DNA of 64,000 nt, from NCBI GenBank assembly GCA_009869945.1, contig WIXG01000123.1, positions 124,001 to 188,000 of the forward strand, read 5' to 3'. Of the stretch, positions 39,401 to 53,600 are shown piece by piece. Positions within the stretch are counted from its first letter, which is position 1. The number at the start of each line of letters is the position of its first letter. The position numbers and the translations under genes were made by a program. The notes beneath the pieces were generated by a model that was not told the DNA's origin, searched no databases, and saw only the letters and a list, made by a program, of their open reading frames with translations. Source of the DNA: Mesaphorura yosii (Eukaryota; Arthropoda; Collembola; Poduromorpha; Tullbergiidae).

Positions 39401-42400
39401 GTGGTGTGCTGTGGAACCAACTGGAAAATATTTGCAACGAACAAAGTTACAGAAATTGATTTTTCGATTTCTGATCAAGCTTTCTCTCGGAAACTTATAG
39501 CCTTGGCTGTTTGTACTGACACAATACTTGCAGCTGTGTCTATCCTGCGTGCTGTCGCGGCACGAAAAACGAGTTGGACAAGGTAAAAGATAAAGAATTC
39601 GGTAATACATTCAATGCCTATTACATGTTGTAGACATGGAAGGTAGGATTCTCCGAAATGGATCAGCCGTCCAATATTTGTATACTTTACGACCTAGGCG
39701 GGCAAAATCGTATCACAGATCATTCTTTATTATGTGCAACTGGAAGTCGAAGAAGAAAAGTTTTTTTTTTCCTTTTATCTTTCCAAGAAACTTATTGCCT
39801 CTGACTAAATTATGATGATGATCATGATGTTATAAGCTGTGAGCTTAAAGGCTCTGAACCGACGTGTCATTCATGCGAAAGCGAGCTTCATTGCGAGAAC
39901 GTCTTCCAAGTACAACTCCCTCATGGATGCTTTTCTTCTTTCTCGGTGGAAAAAAGTACACATTATTAGCATAATAGCATGGAAGCTGATGGCTGGATTC
40001 AATCGAGGCGCTTCAGCATCGCAGATCGCATCGTAATCGGCAAGTTGCAGACGAATTGATAAAGAGACTTCTGGGACTCTTCCTTTACTTTTCATCACTC
40101 AGCCTGTTTGCACTTAGACTTTAGCCATGAGTATTAGGAGCGAGAATCGAAGAATCCGTGATGCTTATACAAATGGAAATTAGTCCAGAGCTGCCGTATC
40201 CTCGCGTTCACATTTGTTCACTTCTGCGAGCCTCGTTAGCGCCTGTAGCTGGTACTCAGCACCCAATTCCCATGAATGGATATTTAAATTCTTATTCGAA
40301 GCCGTTGAAATGTTGGTGAATGTTCTCGCTAACCTTTCAAAGATAGATGTCACCGTCCCGTTGCTTTCACAAAGCATTAATTGTGAGACTGCCAAGGTCC
40401 TTGAAACACGTGAATCACTGTCGTGCAAATGCTAACCGTTCTATTCTTGCATTCCAAGCCGGTGCAGCTGAAGTATTTGTAGAGCAGGCGCAGCGTGTGG
40501 GACCGCCGAATTCTTCTTCAGTTGAAATATACCTGTGCCCACTGAATCATGCATTTGCAAATCCCTGAAGTTCCAGACTATCTTTTCTTATTTGATAGTC
40601 AGAATCTGTCAACCGTGTTAAGGACACCTTACTCCAGAAGTGGATGATACGGACAAGGAACTGCCGACCATCGATTGCAAACTCTTCCGCGCAGATAATC
40701 TTATTGGCGATATTCTCATTCTCTCTGGCCAGTAGTAACTCGGATCGATTTCACGCGTCGAGGAAGGGCGTGAACTCGGATCTCGAGTCAAGGACACGCA
40801 CAGTTCCTTTTTCAATGAGTTCATGAACGAATTATTGATTCCTAAAATTGTCACGCATTTGCAGATTTTCTGGTGCAAAACTAGTCATATACGGGCATTT
40901 CCTTGTAGCGTAAATGTGCTAGGTAGCAAAATAATAACAACACACTATTGTTTTTGTTCCACGTCTTATTCATATTCTTGACCAATGCTGTTAAGCCTTG
41001 TATCAACAGCATCGAACGCTGACCTTGATTTTATTATGTGGTAATTATAGGTATGAAGTCTTGAAAGTCAAATTGTTGTAATTAAGCATATGCAAAAACT
41101 CTCAACACACATGAGCATGAACAACACAGGAACACCTAGTTGATTATTCAACAATACTGCAGCAACTGAAGTTCCTAGACTCAAGATTTTTTGCTCTGTT
41201 TGTTGTTCCAACAATTATCTCATGAGAAGCGAAACGAAACTATTCCAGGAGCGAAGCGTCTCAGCTGCTTTTTGTAGAAGTGGTCCAAAGTTCGTTTAGT
41301 TTATATTTACCGTTTAGCTTTAATTGATGATGATGAATGAATGGAACAAAAATCTGGTTAATTTCCCAATTTCTCACGCTGTAGTTGGAAGTTCCCATCA
41401 AACAAGACTGAACAACATAAATCTGGGTCTGGTTACACAGCCACTTGCCATATATTGCTTTTGATCCACGTGCAGACCACAGAGAGATGCGTGCAGGTTC
41501 CAGCGAAAGATATCATTTATTTGCAACTTCTGACATCGTGTCCCATGAGAGCATCAACCTGCTGCCAAATTCAATCAGAGTTTTCGTTGTTTGCCAAAAA
41601 TAATGTTCTGTGCCAGATTTAGATGATGCGTGCTCGTTGTGTATCTTCCGGAGATCTGAGAGGGAACAGGCAACCTGAGAAAAGTGGCTGTGGTACACGC
41701 TGCACTGTGCACACGTGCCTCTATACCCCCGCGATACCCTGAAGCGTAAGTAGAATTTATTAATTAAAGGAACAGTTTAGTTGTCGAAATCAATTGAGCC
41801 TTAGTTTAAGTTCTTACATCATCTCAACCGTAATGTGAGGTGGAGTATATCCATAGAACGCTTTTACGTCCTTCACGACTAATATATTTCAACGGGTACC
41901 TCTTTGAAATTGATTTCCAGGATTTTGATTGATTCTGTCAAAATATATCTGAGAAATCAAAGAAACCTTTGAACCTGCCTTGCTTTATGCTGTCTAAGTT
42001 GATCGCATGACACACTGCATTTACATTAAAATTGCCTGACTATCCGCGATTGTATTTGCCTGACTTTATTCGGATAGATTCCCGTCAGGTTCCATTTTGA
42101 TTAACAAAAATATAATACGATCAACAGAGCAGAGGCTGCACAATCTAATAAAAAACGATAAGACACAGTTGGACTACCTCCGTGGAGTGCCCCACATCAA
42201 GATATATTTTAAATTTATAAAATATAAAATATTTTAGATGCTTCATATTTTTCTAGTATCTAGATCTGTTGCACTAGATCTATCTGCATTGAAGGAGGCA
42301 TGATCGGGTAGTTATAATTGTGTTACACTACATTTATGCTAATGCAGTCGCAAAGGAGCATCCATTTCACGGGCTTCGGTTAGTGCCAAACTCGAGTTAG

Positions 42401-44676
42401 GAATCCCTTTACCAATTTTTCTCAATTCGCAAAAAAATCGGACTGGCATAAGCCTACGGTAAGTTCAAATATTGACACAATTACCCAAAACGAGGATTCG
42501 TATAATGACAAAATGTGTAGAGATTTGCATTAAAATATGGCGGGTGTGTCTTGTTTGATATTTTTGTATGCACTCGCTCAGATTCCATGGTAGAATTAAT
42601 AGCGCCACCAGCGGCAAGTTCCACCATATTCGACGCTGCATTTGGGGACAGATTTTGCAGTGTTGTGACAAAAATTTGAATGTGTAAAATGACGCAGTTT
42701 GTGTAATAATCATAAATAATTTATAATTCTTTCAAGTTCTTTTTATTTGGTTGTCTGAGTTTGGATGCGGAATATTAATGAAATGAAACATTTTCTTTGA
42801 CATTCCTCCTGGAGTTCTGCTAAAGCCACAGCCATGCACCACAATGTCCTTGCGTATTACATTTATTATTACTATTAGTGCTGAATTTAGAACATGGAAA
42901 CTGAATTTATGGTCTCCAAAAAGTCAAGTGCGTGTTTTCTTGCTGCTACTGCCAGGTTCCAATAAAATTTGGCCTTGCTGGCTGTTGCAAGCCTCCTTTC
43001 ATTTGCGGGCCGTCGGCGGTGGATGTGAAGCCAGGAAAGCAATGGCTGCAAAAGAGTCTCGCATTCGCCTCCTACTTAACTTTCTCTCGCTCACGGAAAG
43101 CCGACACAGTTTACAGGAAGAGTTGAACATGACAACGTCGAACGTCAGCATTCTCTCGTCTCAGTTTGAACGGCAGCAGGAAAGTTGGAAGGCGCATCCG
43201 GCTGAATCAAAGCATTGGATAACCATGCGATATTTCAGTAAAGTCCATTTACCTCGGCTATGAAGAAGTGAAAGTGGAATGTAACGTTTTTAAGTGCGTA
43301 GCAGTTACCGAAATAGCAGTCTAAGAAAATATTTACATTAATCTAATAAGAATGTGCAAAGAATGAATCAATATCCTCATATCTTGGAATCCAATTGAAA
43401 ACAGTTGATTTTTACTTTAAACTGTAGTGGCATGTGGCAAAAGTGAAAAAATTGTGTCTCGCCATCCTCCCTTCCTGTTCGTGGCAGACATCCGGCCGCG
43501 TGCAAAGGCATCGCGTCGTGGCGAGAGAAAATCAGCCGGGGCAACGTGAGACTTTCTTTTGTCAACCTCATGACAGCATCATATCGAAGTATCACCTCGC
43601 ATTTCCCTTCTGTCATCCTCCCACGGCACTTCGACTAGGATTTTAATGGAATAATTTTCCGTTATTGAATTCATGGGTGAACATTTTCTGGCTGAATAAT
43701 CTCACATATTTCGGGATTCACTTGCAGTTTCACTTTTGCAAATTTTCTGCACAGCTGTTTACCCTGCCGCGTAGCATCGGTTAACTTTCGGCTAAAGACA
43801 ACCCCATCACTTGAGAAGTTCCTACTTCACTCACACCTCACGCGCAATCCGCACAATTTGACTCGACTTGAGTGCAAAAAAACAAAGCCACTTCAAAATT
43901 GTGAAAGGCATGCATGCATTGGGAAGAATACTTTGAAGATAAATTTTACGTTCAGAAACTTTTCTTTCTCCAGACTCTTTCGATCTCTACTCGTCTCGTC
44001 TCACCAACGCAGCGAAGACTTGTGGAATTCAATGTTCCTGACAGAACAGCGACATATCAGTCAGCACACGTCGAGTTGAAATGCGTTGCATCAGATAATT
44101 AAATACGCGCTCAAATAGACGACAACAGAAGAATAATGGCACAGATCGAAGGACACTTGGTCGGAAACGTCTGCAAGTAAAAAGATTGAGCGACAGCCCA
44201 GTATTCCCTCAGCAAATATAAATTGAGGGAGACACACCAAACGTCCCAGCAGACACTGAGTGTTGCAATTCTCAGGAAAAGTAAGCCATTGCTGAATTGA
44301 ATTGATGAATTGTACGTCGTACAACCAAAAGCCAGTAGAAAAAGTTGAAGCTTCAGTCACGAAATAAATTATAATCCACGAGAACCATAAAGTGAATATT
44401 AAACTCATGAGATCTAAAGTTGTTTCAGCATTGACACTTGACAGTAACATTAAGGAACAATTTCATTTAAATTCCACATACTCCTCATGCGTTAATACGC
44501 TCCAATGAAATTCAAAGGATTTGAGTGCACGTTGCAAAGAGAAAAGTCGAGTTTTATTAAGAAAGCGAAAAACATCTTCAAGTGTATGAAAGTAAAATAA
44601 ATGCCATATTCTATTGCCAGTGTGTGAACTCCAGTGAGCTATTTTTATTGCTTTGTGCAAAACTACAAGCGACAAA
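33414..44676. other. 11.3-kb gene-poor region upstream of the leucokinin receptor
   Basis: It contains the tetraspanin 3' UTR and the Lkr promoter/5' UTR. All open frames are under 140 codons and none matches a known family. Minor items seen: two nearby copies of CGTACGAAACG near 36255-36280, an 11-T run near 39762, an AT-rich block with a TAGATCT inverted repeat near 42260-42282, and possible decayed coding traces at 39050-39590 and 40560-40870. A spliced 5' UTR for Lkr is possible (acceptor near 44621). Confidence 0.5.
40560..40875 (-). pseudogene. possible decayed coding fragment (unrecognised)
   Basis: In one minus-strand frame, about 25 plausible residues (ELIEKGTVRVLDSRSEF-like) run into a single TGA. 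They continue in the same frame for about 60 more (ANKIICAEEFAIDGRQF, VRIIHFWSKVSLT) before another stop. The amino-acid composition is protein-like on both sides of the stop. No family is recognised and there are no clear splice sites, so this is weakly supported. Confidence 0.2.
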
Positions 44677-47600
44677 ATGGATTCGGTTCAGGACCAGTCC
44701 AGCTACAATTACTACGACGACAATAGCAACGAGAGGAACTTCAACACAAGCAGCTCCACTCTTCGCGAGATGCTTTCTCCAGCCGCGATGCATCAATCGT
44801 CAACACACTCGCCTCCATTGTCATCATCTCTCGCTGATGGAAATTATACAGACGACTATGGCTACGAACATGAAGAAGACCTGTATCAAGTGCCACTTGG
44901 CATCGTCATCATGCTTTCAACGTTTTATGGTGGCATCTCGCTGGCTGCTGTAGCTGGAAATGGATTGGTGCTTTGGGTCGTGACGGTATGACACTGCTAT
45001 TATATTCATACGTTCACATAGGCTTTGACTACGAACCGATGCATTATTCTTAAATTGCCCCTGCGAACCAGCTCACTGATGAATATATTTAGAACGACTT
45101 TAAAAAGTTGCGGAAACGCTTTTACGCAAAGCTGATTACATAGGTTAATAAAATTAAATGGCTTGGTCATAATCTCTTTTCTTCACCTCTTTGGAGACAG
45201 CCGAACCAAAAGGAAAACAAAGGAAAAGAAAGCGCTCTCGCATTGCTCTCGCTGTCCTTGAAACCCGTCGACGGCCTGCGACGGCTACTCCTTACATTTT
45301 GTGGCCAGAATAGCCGACTACCTCGGCCTGACTTTACCGTAATCGGATTGCGAAAGTTAGCTCGACTCTTAATTTTGAAACTTTGTAAACGAATTCGTTC
45401 CATAAAATAATAGATAAATTGGGTTACTGGTCTCTTGCAAATTGAGTTATTTTCATTGTTACAGGCCACATGTCATTGAGATTACGACAGACTTTCGGGG
45501 CCGGCTTTTCAGAAACAAAGGGGTTATTTCAGTAGATCGCAGTATAAGCCAAAGTATAAGTATAAGTACCGCCACTGCGCTAATTATTTTAACACTAAAT
45601 TTGGCGAGCCCACGGATGTCAGGGACCTTGAAATCTATCTTCTCTTTGTTTTATTGCAGGTTTCTCGTCGCATGAGGACCGTCACGAATCTATTCATAGG
45701 TTTGTTTTTCTAGAGTGTATAATGAAAAAATCCCTCATTTTGTCTATAATTTTTTATATTTCAGCTAACCTGGCTCTGGCAGATATAATTATAGGGTTGT
45801 TTGCGATTCCGTTCCAATTCCAGGCAGCGTTATTACAAAGGTAACTAAAACAATTGTCACATACACAATTACTCGTATGTGTATCATGACACAATCTTAT
45901 TTTTTTCCTCATTGCAAAGATGGAACCTCCCGGACTTTATGTGTGCATTTTGTCCGTTTGTACAGGTAAGGATGAAAGCCTTTCACTTTACCGACACATA
46001 CACGCTTAGAATAGAATTCAAGTATCACAAAATCGCGTACTTTCGTACAAAGTCCAAGTCCAAGTTGAGGGGTTACTCAAATAAAACGGTAATCTTCTAA
46101 AAAAACTTTGCCAAGTTTCAAGGCGGACCTTCTAAACTTATTATATTAACATTAGGAAAGACCAAGTCAGTGGTTTGAACGTGGAACCAAATCATGGGAC
46201 ATAACTTTATTCTTGAAGTTCATAAAGTCTTTTTCAGTTCCACCCTTGCATTTCAATTCTTGGCATGTGCACTCGGTTGGCAAGATAATTTGTCGGTCTG
46301 ACACACAAGAATAGCGGGCTGAATTATGCTGACTCGTATTGTGCTGAATGCCGCAGACTGATTTGTTGCATTGTTCGTCATGTCACTAAAATGCGAAGTA
46401 CGTACAAGCGTAAAGGTTTTCCCCAGCAACGAAATTGTCCATGGACCTTTATTTTCACATCTTTTGGAGAAGCATGTGAGTGGAGTGGGACGCAAAGTGG
46501 ATGGCGGATGCTAAATGAGAAATTGCGGCTGTGTTCATCGTGCGATATGTCAGAAAAATCAACAACAAAAGCTTTTAAGACTTACTTTACATATTTTATA
46601 ATATGGATGGATAACACGAGAACAGTTGACACGAGCAATATCGCCAGTAGAAAGAGCCAAGAAGATTTATAAATTAAGGAACCGGGCAAAGCGTTCAAGA
46701 ATCAGGAGGTTCCATTTTGGCCGTACACTTTCTGCTTCGTCCTTGACTGGCAATTGGAAATCTCTTACTCGGTTTTGACTTGCAACATTTTCGAGAATGA
46801 GACGCGTGTAAATTTTAGAACAGATAAATTGCGGTTGAATATTCATGGAGCGGACTGTTTATGAGCATGTGTATTTTTATGGGCTTTAAAAAAAAGATAA
46901 TCCGCGGAGGGGTTTCTGGTCCGCATGCCTTAAGCACGTGAATAAACAGTCGGCTTCTAATGAGCGAAATGTATGGAGAAGGGAGGTCGAGCGGTGTATG
47001 GCTTCATTAAGCATTCGAGTACATCTAAACAGAAGTACTTTAGTGTGAATGAAAAATGGGAAGTATCAACTCATTTGAACGGCTTAAAATTATCCCCGTG
47101 TCCTTCACTAGGCCACGTCTGTCGTTCGCTTTTATTGCACCCAGCATTAAAGAAGTGTGAGCAAAAGAAAGAATCTTGGCTTTAAGTGCTCGTGCTGAAC
47201 AATGGACGCTCCCTGGAGGCTCTTCTGCTCCATAATCTTATTTCTTGCATTTTATGCTAAGCAGCTGAAAGAAAATTAGAATATAATAGTTTTTTGTATG
47301 CATCGTTGCTCAATTTCTTCGCAGCCTCTGCATCGTTCAAGCAAAAGAGAACTCACAAACTCTATTCCTCCATGCTTGCTTACGCGCCTCAGCACTCGCG
47401 CTTTCTTTGTCCCACGCTACGGCACGGGATAGTTTCATTTAAATATAGGACGGTAGACAGTAATTCAAATCAATTTCTATTCAGACTGTTGAAGTGAAAG
47501 TGGATTTTTTCGTTTTGATTTAACATGAGACACATGAAATTATTCATAGACTGCTGATTGCGCAAGACTTACACTTACACAGTGGGTAAATAAATGAAAT

Positions 47601-50600
47601 GCTGTGCGGCTAAATCGAAATTCATGCATACGTTTACGGTGAATTGAGCCGAGATACATACGAGGGTAAACTGTGACGCGCTACACAAAAACTTTTCTCA
47701 CGGTTCAAAGGACAACTATTTCGGAGAAAATTTATTGTGTGGCGACGGCAAGTCAATTACACACTTGCCAGCGCGTTGAAGCCTCAGGCAGCTCGAAGCC
47801 AGTGAACTCTGAGAAAATAGGCATTCTTAACCGCAGGTATTGTTTGTTGAATTATTTTGAGGTTTCGAGCGAAGACGGGCTCCAAAAATTGAAATAGTGC
47901 GAGAGGGCACTGAAAGTTCACACGGGCTTAACGCAACCTAAGGATTAACCTCAGCTTAACTTGACTACCTGATAACATAGCACAAGGGCATTGGCTAGCC
48001 TGAATGTTCAATCCCTCAACTCACGCTTTGTTGCATTTAATCTCTGTTCGCGGTTACTTCCACAAGAATGAATAAAACGAACTGTGAAGCAAACGGTACA
48101 AAATAAAGACGGAGACATTACGTATTTCGCAAGATGACTAATGGCTTTGACACATCGCGACGCCTGAGACGATTTCTTGGTACATTGGAAATAACACGAC
48201 AAAATGACACGCCACTTTTCTTCGCATTGCGGGACACGACGCTAAGTCTAGAAGCCGACACAGGAAACGAGAGAAAGTTAATTACTCTTATTTCCGATTC
48301 AGATCTTTTGTCTCGTCTTCTCTTTCTGGAGTTGTGCAATTAGAACTTTACTCGTGTATACCAAATGCCAGGCACATCGAAATACTTCTCAAGCTCAAAT
48401 CAAGGACACTTGGCATTGTTATTAGGCACTTCTCCCATTCTCGCGTGCTACAACGCACAAAGACTGTTCTTGATTAAATAATGAATTGTTCGCTTTATCT
48501 GGCTGAGAAATATGTCAACACAAGCCTTAGCACAAGACGGCTTTAATTTTAAATTCTTTGAATACTTTCACCGAAGGAGGGGCACGAAATTTTTCGCGCT
48601 GACTATAAATTTACAAATCTATTCTGAATTCTCAGAATCGTTTAAGTGTTAACACATGCCGTAGTCTGTCGCCCGGAGCATGCTAACTACACAAAATGCA
48701 GTGGAGTACAAAGACATCGACAATGCCGCGGTGGAGAATAGAAACGGTAATTTTCTTTCGAGATTCATGGGATCAATAGCATAGGCGACTACTACGGTGA
48801 CGTGGATGACGATCAAATGCATCAAACCTGCAAATGCCATTATACATTTTCCTTAAACGTACTAGGGAATGCAGCGTCTCTGGCGTCCCTTGCGATCATT
48901 TTTGGCTTGTCCTCTGCAATTTATGGTTGTCCCAAAGAATGCAGTCAGGTTGAATTAAGGAGAAAGCGTGGGGACATCACGGTTGACAAATGGCACATGA
49001 GAGTGGCCTTAGTGGCACATTAGTTTGTTGAGTAAGAAATAAGAAAGAAGTGCGAGCGACAAACTTTCACTTCTCATTTCTTTCTACAAAAACTTCTTAG
49101 TTAATTGTTTTTGTAATGAGTCAGTTGTCGCCGGAGACTTTGTTCTCTACCACCACCACTTTTCGCTTACGTAGAACCGAATTACTCAACTCACAAACTT
49201 AGAATCTGAAACTATTTTGGGGTCTGCGGGACGCCACGTGGAACATGTTTCCAAATTGTAGCAGACGTCTTTAACAAGGCAGCTTCGGCGTCCATCCGAT
49301 AAAAATATCTTTTATGCACTGCTTTGTATTCTTCACTTAGCAACAAGAGCATTTTCGTTTGTTAGTGGCCAGATCGACACGCCAATCAATTCTGTACAAA
49401 CATATCGCTGAAAGGCAATTTCAACTACTTCGCAATCTGACAACAATCTGTCAAGGCCACGCCACTTCTCTTTACTATGCAGGCAAGGAAGTATGCTATG
49501 ACATTTACTTTAGCGATGCGCGTGCCTGGAATTAATTGCAGCACCGAGATTGCTTTTCTCTCCGGATCATGTCACCAGCGTCAAGCCAGTGCAACCCATC
49601 GACAACTCGATCTATGATCTCAGCGTAATTAATAGCTGCACTTTCTTTTTCGTGGTTGATCTGCATGCGAAAGGTGTGAAAAATGAGAATATTATGCCTA
49701 ATGGGTTTTGGAAACGTGGCTAAATTCAATAATAAATTGGATGGTTAGAAGAGATTTTTCACCGTCAAGAGTCGCGAAGTTTATTGTTCCACATATAGTG
49801 CGAGTTGATCCGGGGCAGCGGGCGAGAGAAAGATTGCGCTTTTATGTGCTGGGGCCACGTACGTGCACTCAACTCTGATACCTTGTTTATCTTCCATTTT
49901 CAAACTTTCTTTATACTACAAAGTCATGAAACCTGGTAAAAGATTTTCTCTTCATAAAATCCCATGATCCCTCACCTCATCAGCACATTTTGCGTCCCGC
50001 CATGCTGTGTCCAGTAAATCGTTCTAGAACAAAAGAACCAACCCACCATGTCCCGTGTCTCGCCGTGTACTGCGATGGCCAGACCTTCAAATTACGGTTG
50101 AAGGACGAACGAAGATAAATTGCGCGCTCCCATAGCATTTACATGAGCATCCCATGAACCTCATATGTTTCATCTATAAATGGACACGGGCATTCGTCTT
50201 GAGCTATCGTAATTAGGTGTACAGACTAATAGTTGCGAGAATTCAATTGACGTGCTTCCCCGTGAGCCGTGAATAGCCCGAAAAAAGACACAGACAAGTT
50301 TGTGTTCCTATTCTGGGTCACACCATCATGGCTTGGCCATGCTAATGAAAAGCAAAATGTAATAAACTCGATTACGGCTAAACCGCAAATTAATTAAGTA
50401 CCAAAACGCACATATTTGGAGAAATTCATAAGCATGGTGCCCTAGATGTAGTCAGTAAGTGATCATCCGTCTTCTCAGAGTATTGCGATGTTGCTTCTTC
50501 TTGCAAAGTTTTTTCATTTAATTACATTCATGATTCGAAAGTGTAAAGTCCGCAACCGGAGGATTCCGAGCAGAACTCCGTAACAAGTTCGAGGGCACAC

Positions 50601-53600
50601 CCCTCCAGGCTTTAAATTAGTTGTTTACGAACTAGGTTTGTTGTTATTTTTTCTGCTAAGTAATAATCTGTGTTAATATAATATTCACTTTACACTTACG
50701 CTCCCATGGCTGCCAGGCATGAGAGGATACAAAGAAGTTTCCAGACGTGGTATTATTTTGCATCATCCCCCGTGTTGTGTTTGCCTTACTGTTTTAGGTT
50801 TTTTTTGCACACTCGTTTCTTTTAACGATTTATATATTTTTTAAAACTCCTTCAACTACGTGACGTGTGCCTAATTGCAATTTTGACAAAAGATGTCAAC
50901 TTTTATACCTGCTCTTCCAGGAATGTCACTTTTCTTCAATTCTTCCATTTGCAATTCGTGCCATCCCAGCATGTCCATTTGCTGGCGTTTACTTTGCAAA
51001 ACACAAAAGCCAAAGGTGAAATTATGAAATGAGGAACATCTTACACGGTTTTGAGCTAAAAAAGCAAGAACCTTGGGAAAAATCATTAATTCTAGCTGAA
51101 GTGCTGTCTCTTTCTCCGTCCATCCGTGAGTACTTGATTAAAGCAATAAAGATCACGATTGCTCGCTGTACGTGCTGTAATATTACCTTGGCCTCCGTAT
51201 TCTCCCGTGGAAGAATTGGACCATGTGGAACGTCTGCTGATGATGATGGAAGATAAATCTGACAATGGAGAGCGAAACCCTGCATTTATCTTTTTCTCAT
51301 TATTTTATGTTCACCTCCTCTGCTTGCTGCAGCAGCTTCCTTCCTGTGTCTCGGTAGCTTCTACAAAAGTTCTGAATTCCGTTTTTACGAATGCTTAATA
51401 TGTACGCGGCGCGTGCTTTTATTTCACTGAATGAGACATTTGGCAGTCGGCCTTTTATCCACATTCATCTAATCTCTCGGATCTTATTTGTGTACAGGTC
51501 TTGAGTGTCAACGTAAGTGTATTCACGTTGTCAGCTATTGCTTTGGACCGCTACCGAGCCGTGCTTCATCCGCTCAGCGCTCGAGCCTCTAAGAGAAAGG
51601 CGACGTTGGCCATTGTAACCATTTGGGCAGTCGGAATCATCCTGGCGCTGCCGACGGAAATCGACTTCAGGTAAGACTCAGATTTTCTCCTCTTCGTTCG
51701 TTTGGCATTTATTCAACGGAAATGCAGAACTCAGCATGAGACGAGTTAATGAAATCTAACACGACGCAGCAACACTTTCCATTTGTAAGAGCTGCTGTAC
51801 GAGATTGCTTCATTGATTACTTTGCCGGTGAGTTCACTTACAGTTAAACATTGATCCTTAAGTGGAACCGCTGGATCACTCAGCACAGTAAACATAATTA
51901 TTTGGTAAATGGCAACAGAAACATGGTGTAATGCTCCTTGCATTGATTTGAACAAAGCGAAGTCCATGCCTCCCTAGAAAGAACCTCGGCATTTCACTCA
52001 TTAGTGTTCCATTTCGATTTTGAAAACAAGAGATTCGGGTTATTTGCTCTGTACTGAAATTCTTCGCCAAGTCTCGTTTCCTTCTTCCGGACAACTCCTT
52101 CGAGCTCTTGCTCATGTTCTCATTAGCTCAAAACAAGAAATCGAACGTGCTTCTGTTTTGCAATAATTATTGCACGAAGCCTCCAATCTCCTCATAAACA
52201 AACCGAAGTACACTCGATCGTGAATCATTTTACAAATCTTTTATAAGCTATGACAACATTGTTCTAGGTTCCAGTGTTCCAATTTAATTCACGAACAGCA
52301 AAAAACCACTTTCCTAGCTTTACGACAAGCAGCTAATCTAATTCAAAGGTTCTTCTTGTCTTATTACGAGACTGAGTCGTGATGGCCATGAGCGGAAGCC
52401 TGGGTTCATCGGTGCGCCCCTTGAGCCTCCTTTGGTTGTGCCTGTACATATTTTGTTTTCGCTAAATTATTATTTTGCAGCATCCTCCTTCCTTCCTGCA
52501 CGTACTGTATTCACGTAATCATATTTTATCTAAGAAACTTCGCGAAAGACATTGATGTCTTTATTCTCGCGCACAATGTTCATTTTTGCTGGGCTTATTG
52601 ATTATCTCTTCTTCGACCCACTCCATTAACACACTCCCGGCACCAGAAACTAGCCGCTGCCGTTGCATGTAGTCTGGTTACGTCAAGTAATTAATTTCAA
52701 TCATAAACTTCTTTCGTTTTGTATTTTCTACGAATTCTTGAAAAATGTAATTTCTTGTTGGGCTTCAATTAAAACATGCATACCTTTCTTCTCAGAAACC
52801 AAAATGAATGAGAAAGCTTCTGATGACGGCAAATTCTGTGCTCGCAATTAACATGCAGCTTCCGTGAAGACAAAGGCGCTCATTTAGTAGGAACACAGTG
52901 ACAACGCCTACCTTCTGCAAGGTAGACAAAAATAAGAACGAGACAGAACCAACTCAAGCCACAGCTAGGCGCACGGGTCTCGACGATTGTCAGTGCACTA
53001 AAGACTTGATTGCGTCAATTGTCAGGGCTTTCAGAACACGAAACAAAGACAAAAGAAACTCATTAAAAACTCAATCTTCTTCTTCATGGAGGAATTTTAT
53101 CGGGAACTGAGTGGGAATTGCATGGCTTAAACCTATTCACCACGTGGCTTTCCCTTCATTCTTATATTTTTGGTACTTCTCATGACAAAACTTTTGTCAG
53201 GGATTCTTAAGGAGAACTCGAAGAAATCGAGTTTAAATCAGCAATCACACTTTGCCGCTTAGTTTCCTAAATGACTTTTCATTCAAATTTGCATTAATAA
53301 GGCATTGCCTTCCGAATGATGTGTTTCAATGCTACGGCTTTTCGGCTACAAGCCAATTATGATGCGTTCCGTATTCCTCGAAGAACTGACGACGTAGTCG
53401 TCGTCAGTATTTATTAGGTTATTTCCATTCCGTAATTGCCTAATACTTCTTTTTTATACTTCACTTTAAAAACTCAATTTGCAGAAATATTGAACTACAA
53501 TATCTTGTGTCAAAATACCGTGCATTATTAAACACATTATTGAACACTTCATTTCAAGGCAGGAGTTTTAAAATCATTGCGCATATTAATAAAAGTACGA

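Noticed and set aside
42260..42282. TAGATCT inverted repeat in an AT-rich block
   Set aside because: Built from the self-palindromic AGATCT in low-complexity sequence; not significant.
42932..43126. Frame containing GCCKPPFICGP, reminiscent of the GCCKPP motif of plant tetraspanins, preceded by an acceptor-like TACTGCCAG
   Set aside because: No transmembrane segments or other tetraspanin motifs around it, and only a short match; most likely coincidence.
44091..44450. 119-codon minus-strand hydrophobic frame just upstream of Lkr
   Set aside because: AT-rich DNA readily gives Leu/Ile/Phe-rich frames; no family match, and it overlaps the likely Lkr promoter/5' region.
48649..48840. 63-codon hydrophobic minus-strand frame in Lkr intron 4
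   Set aside because: Too short, with no conserved motif; expected by chance in 5.5 kb.
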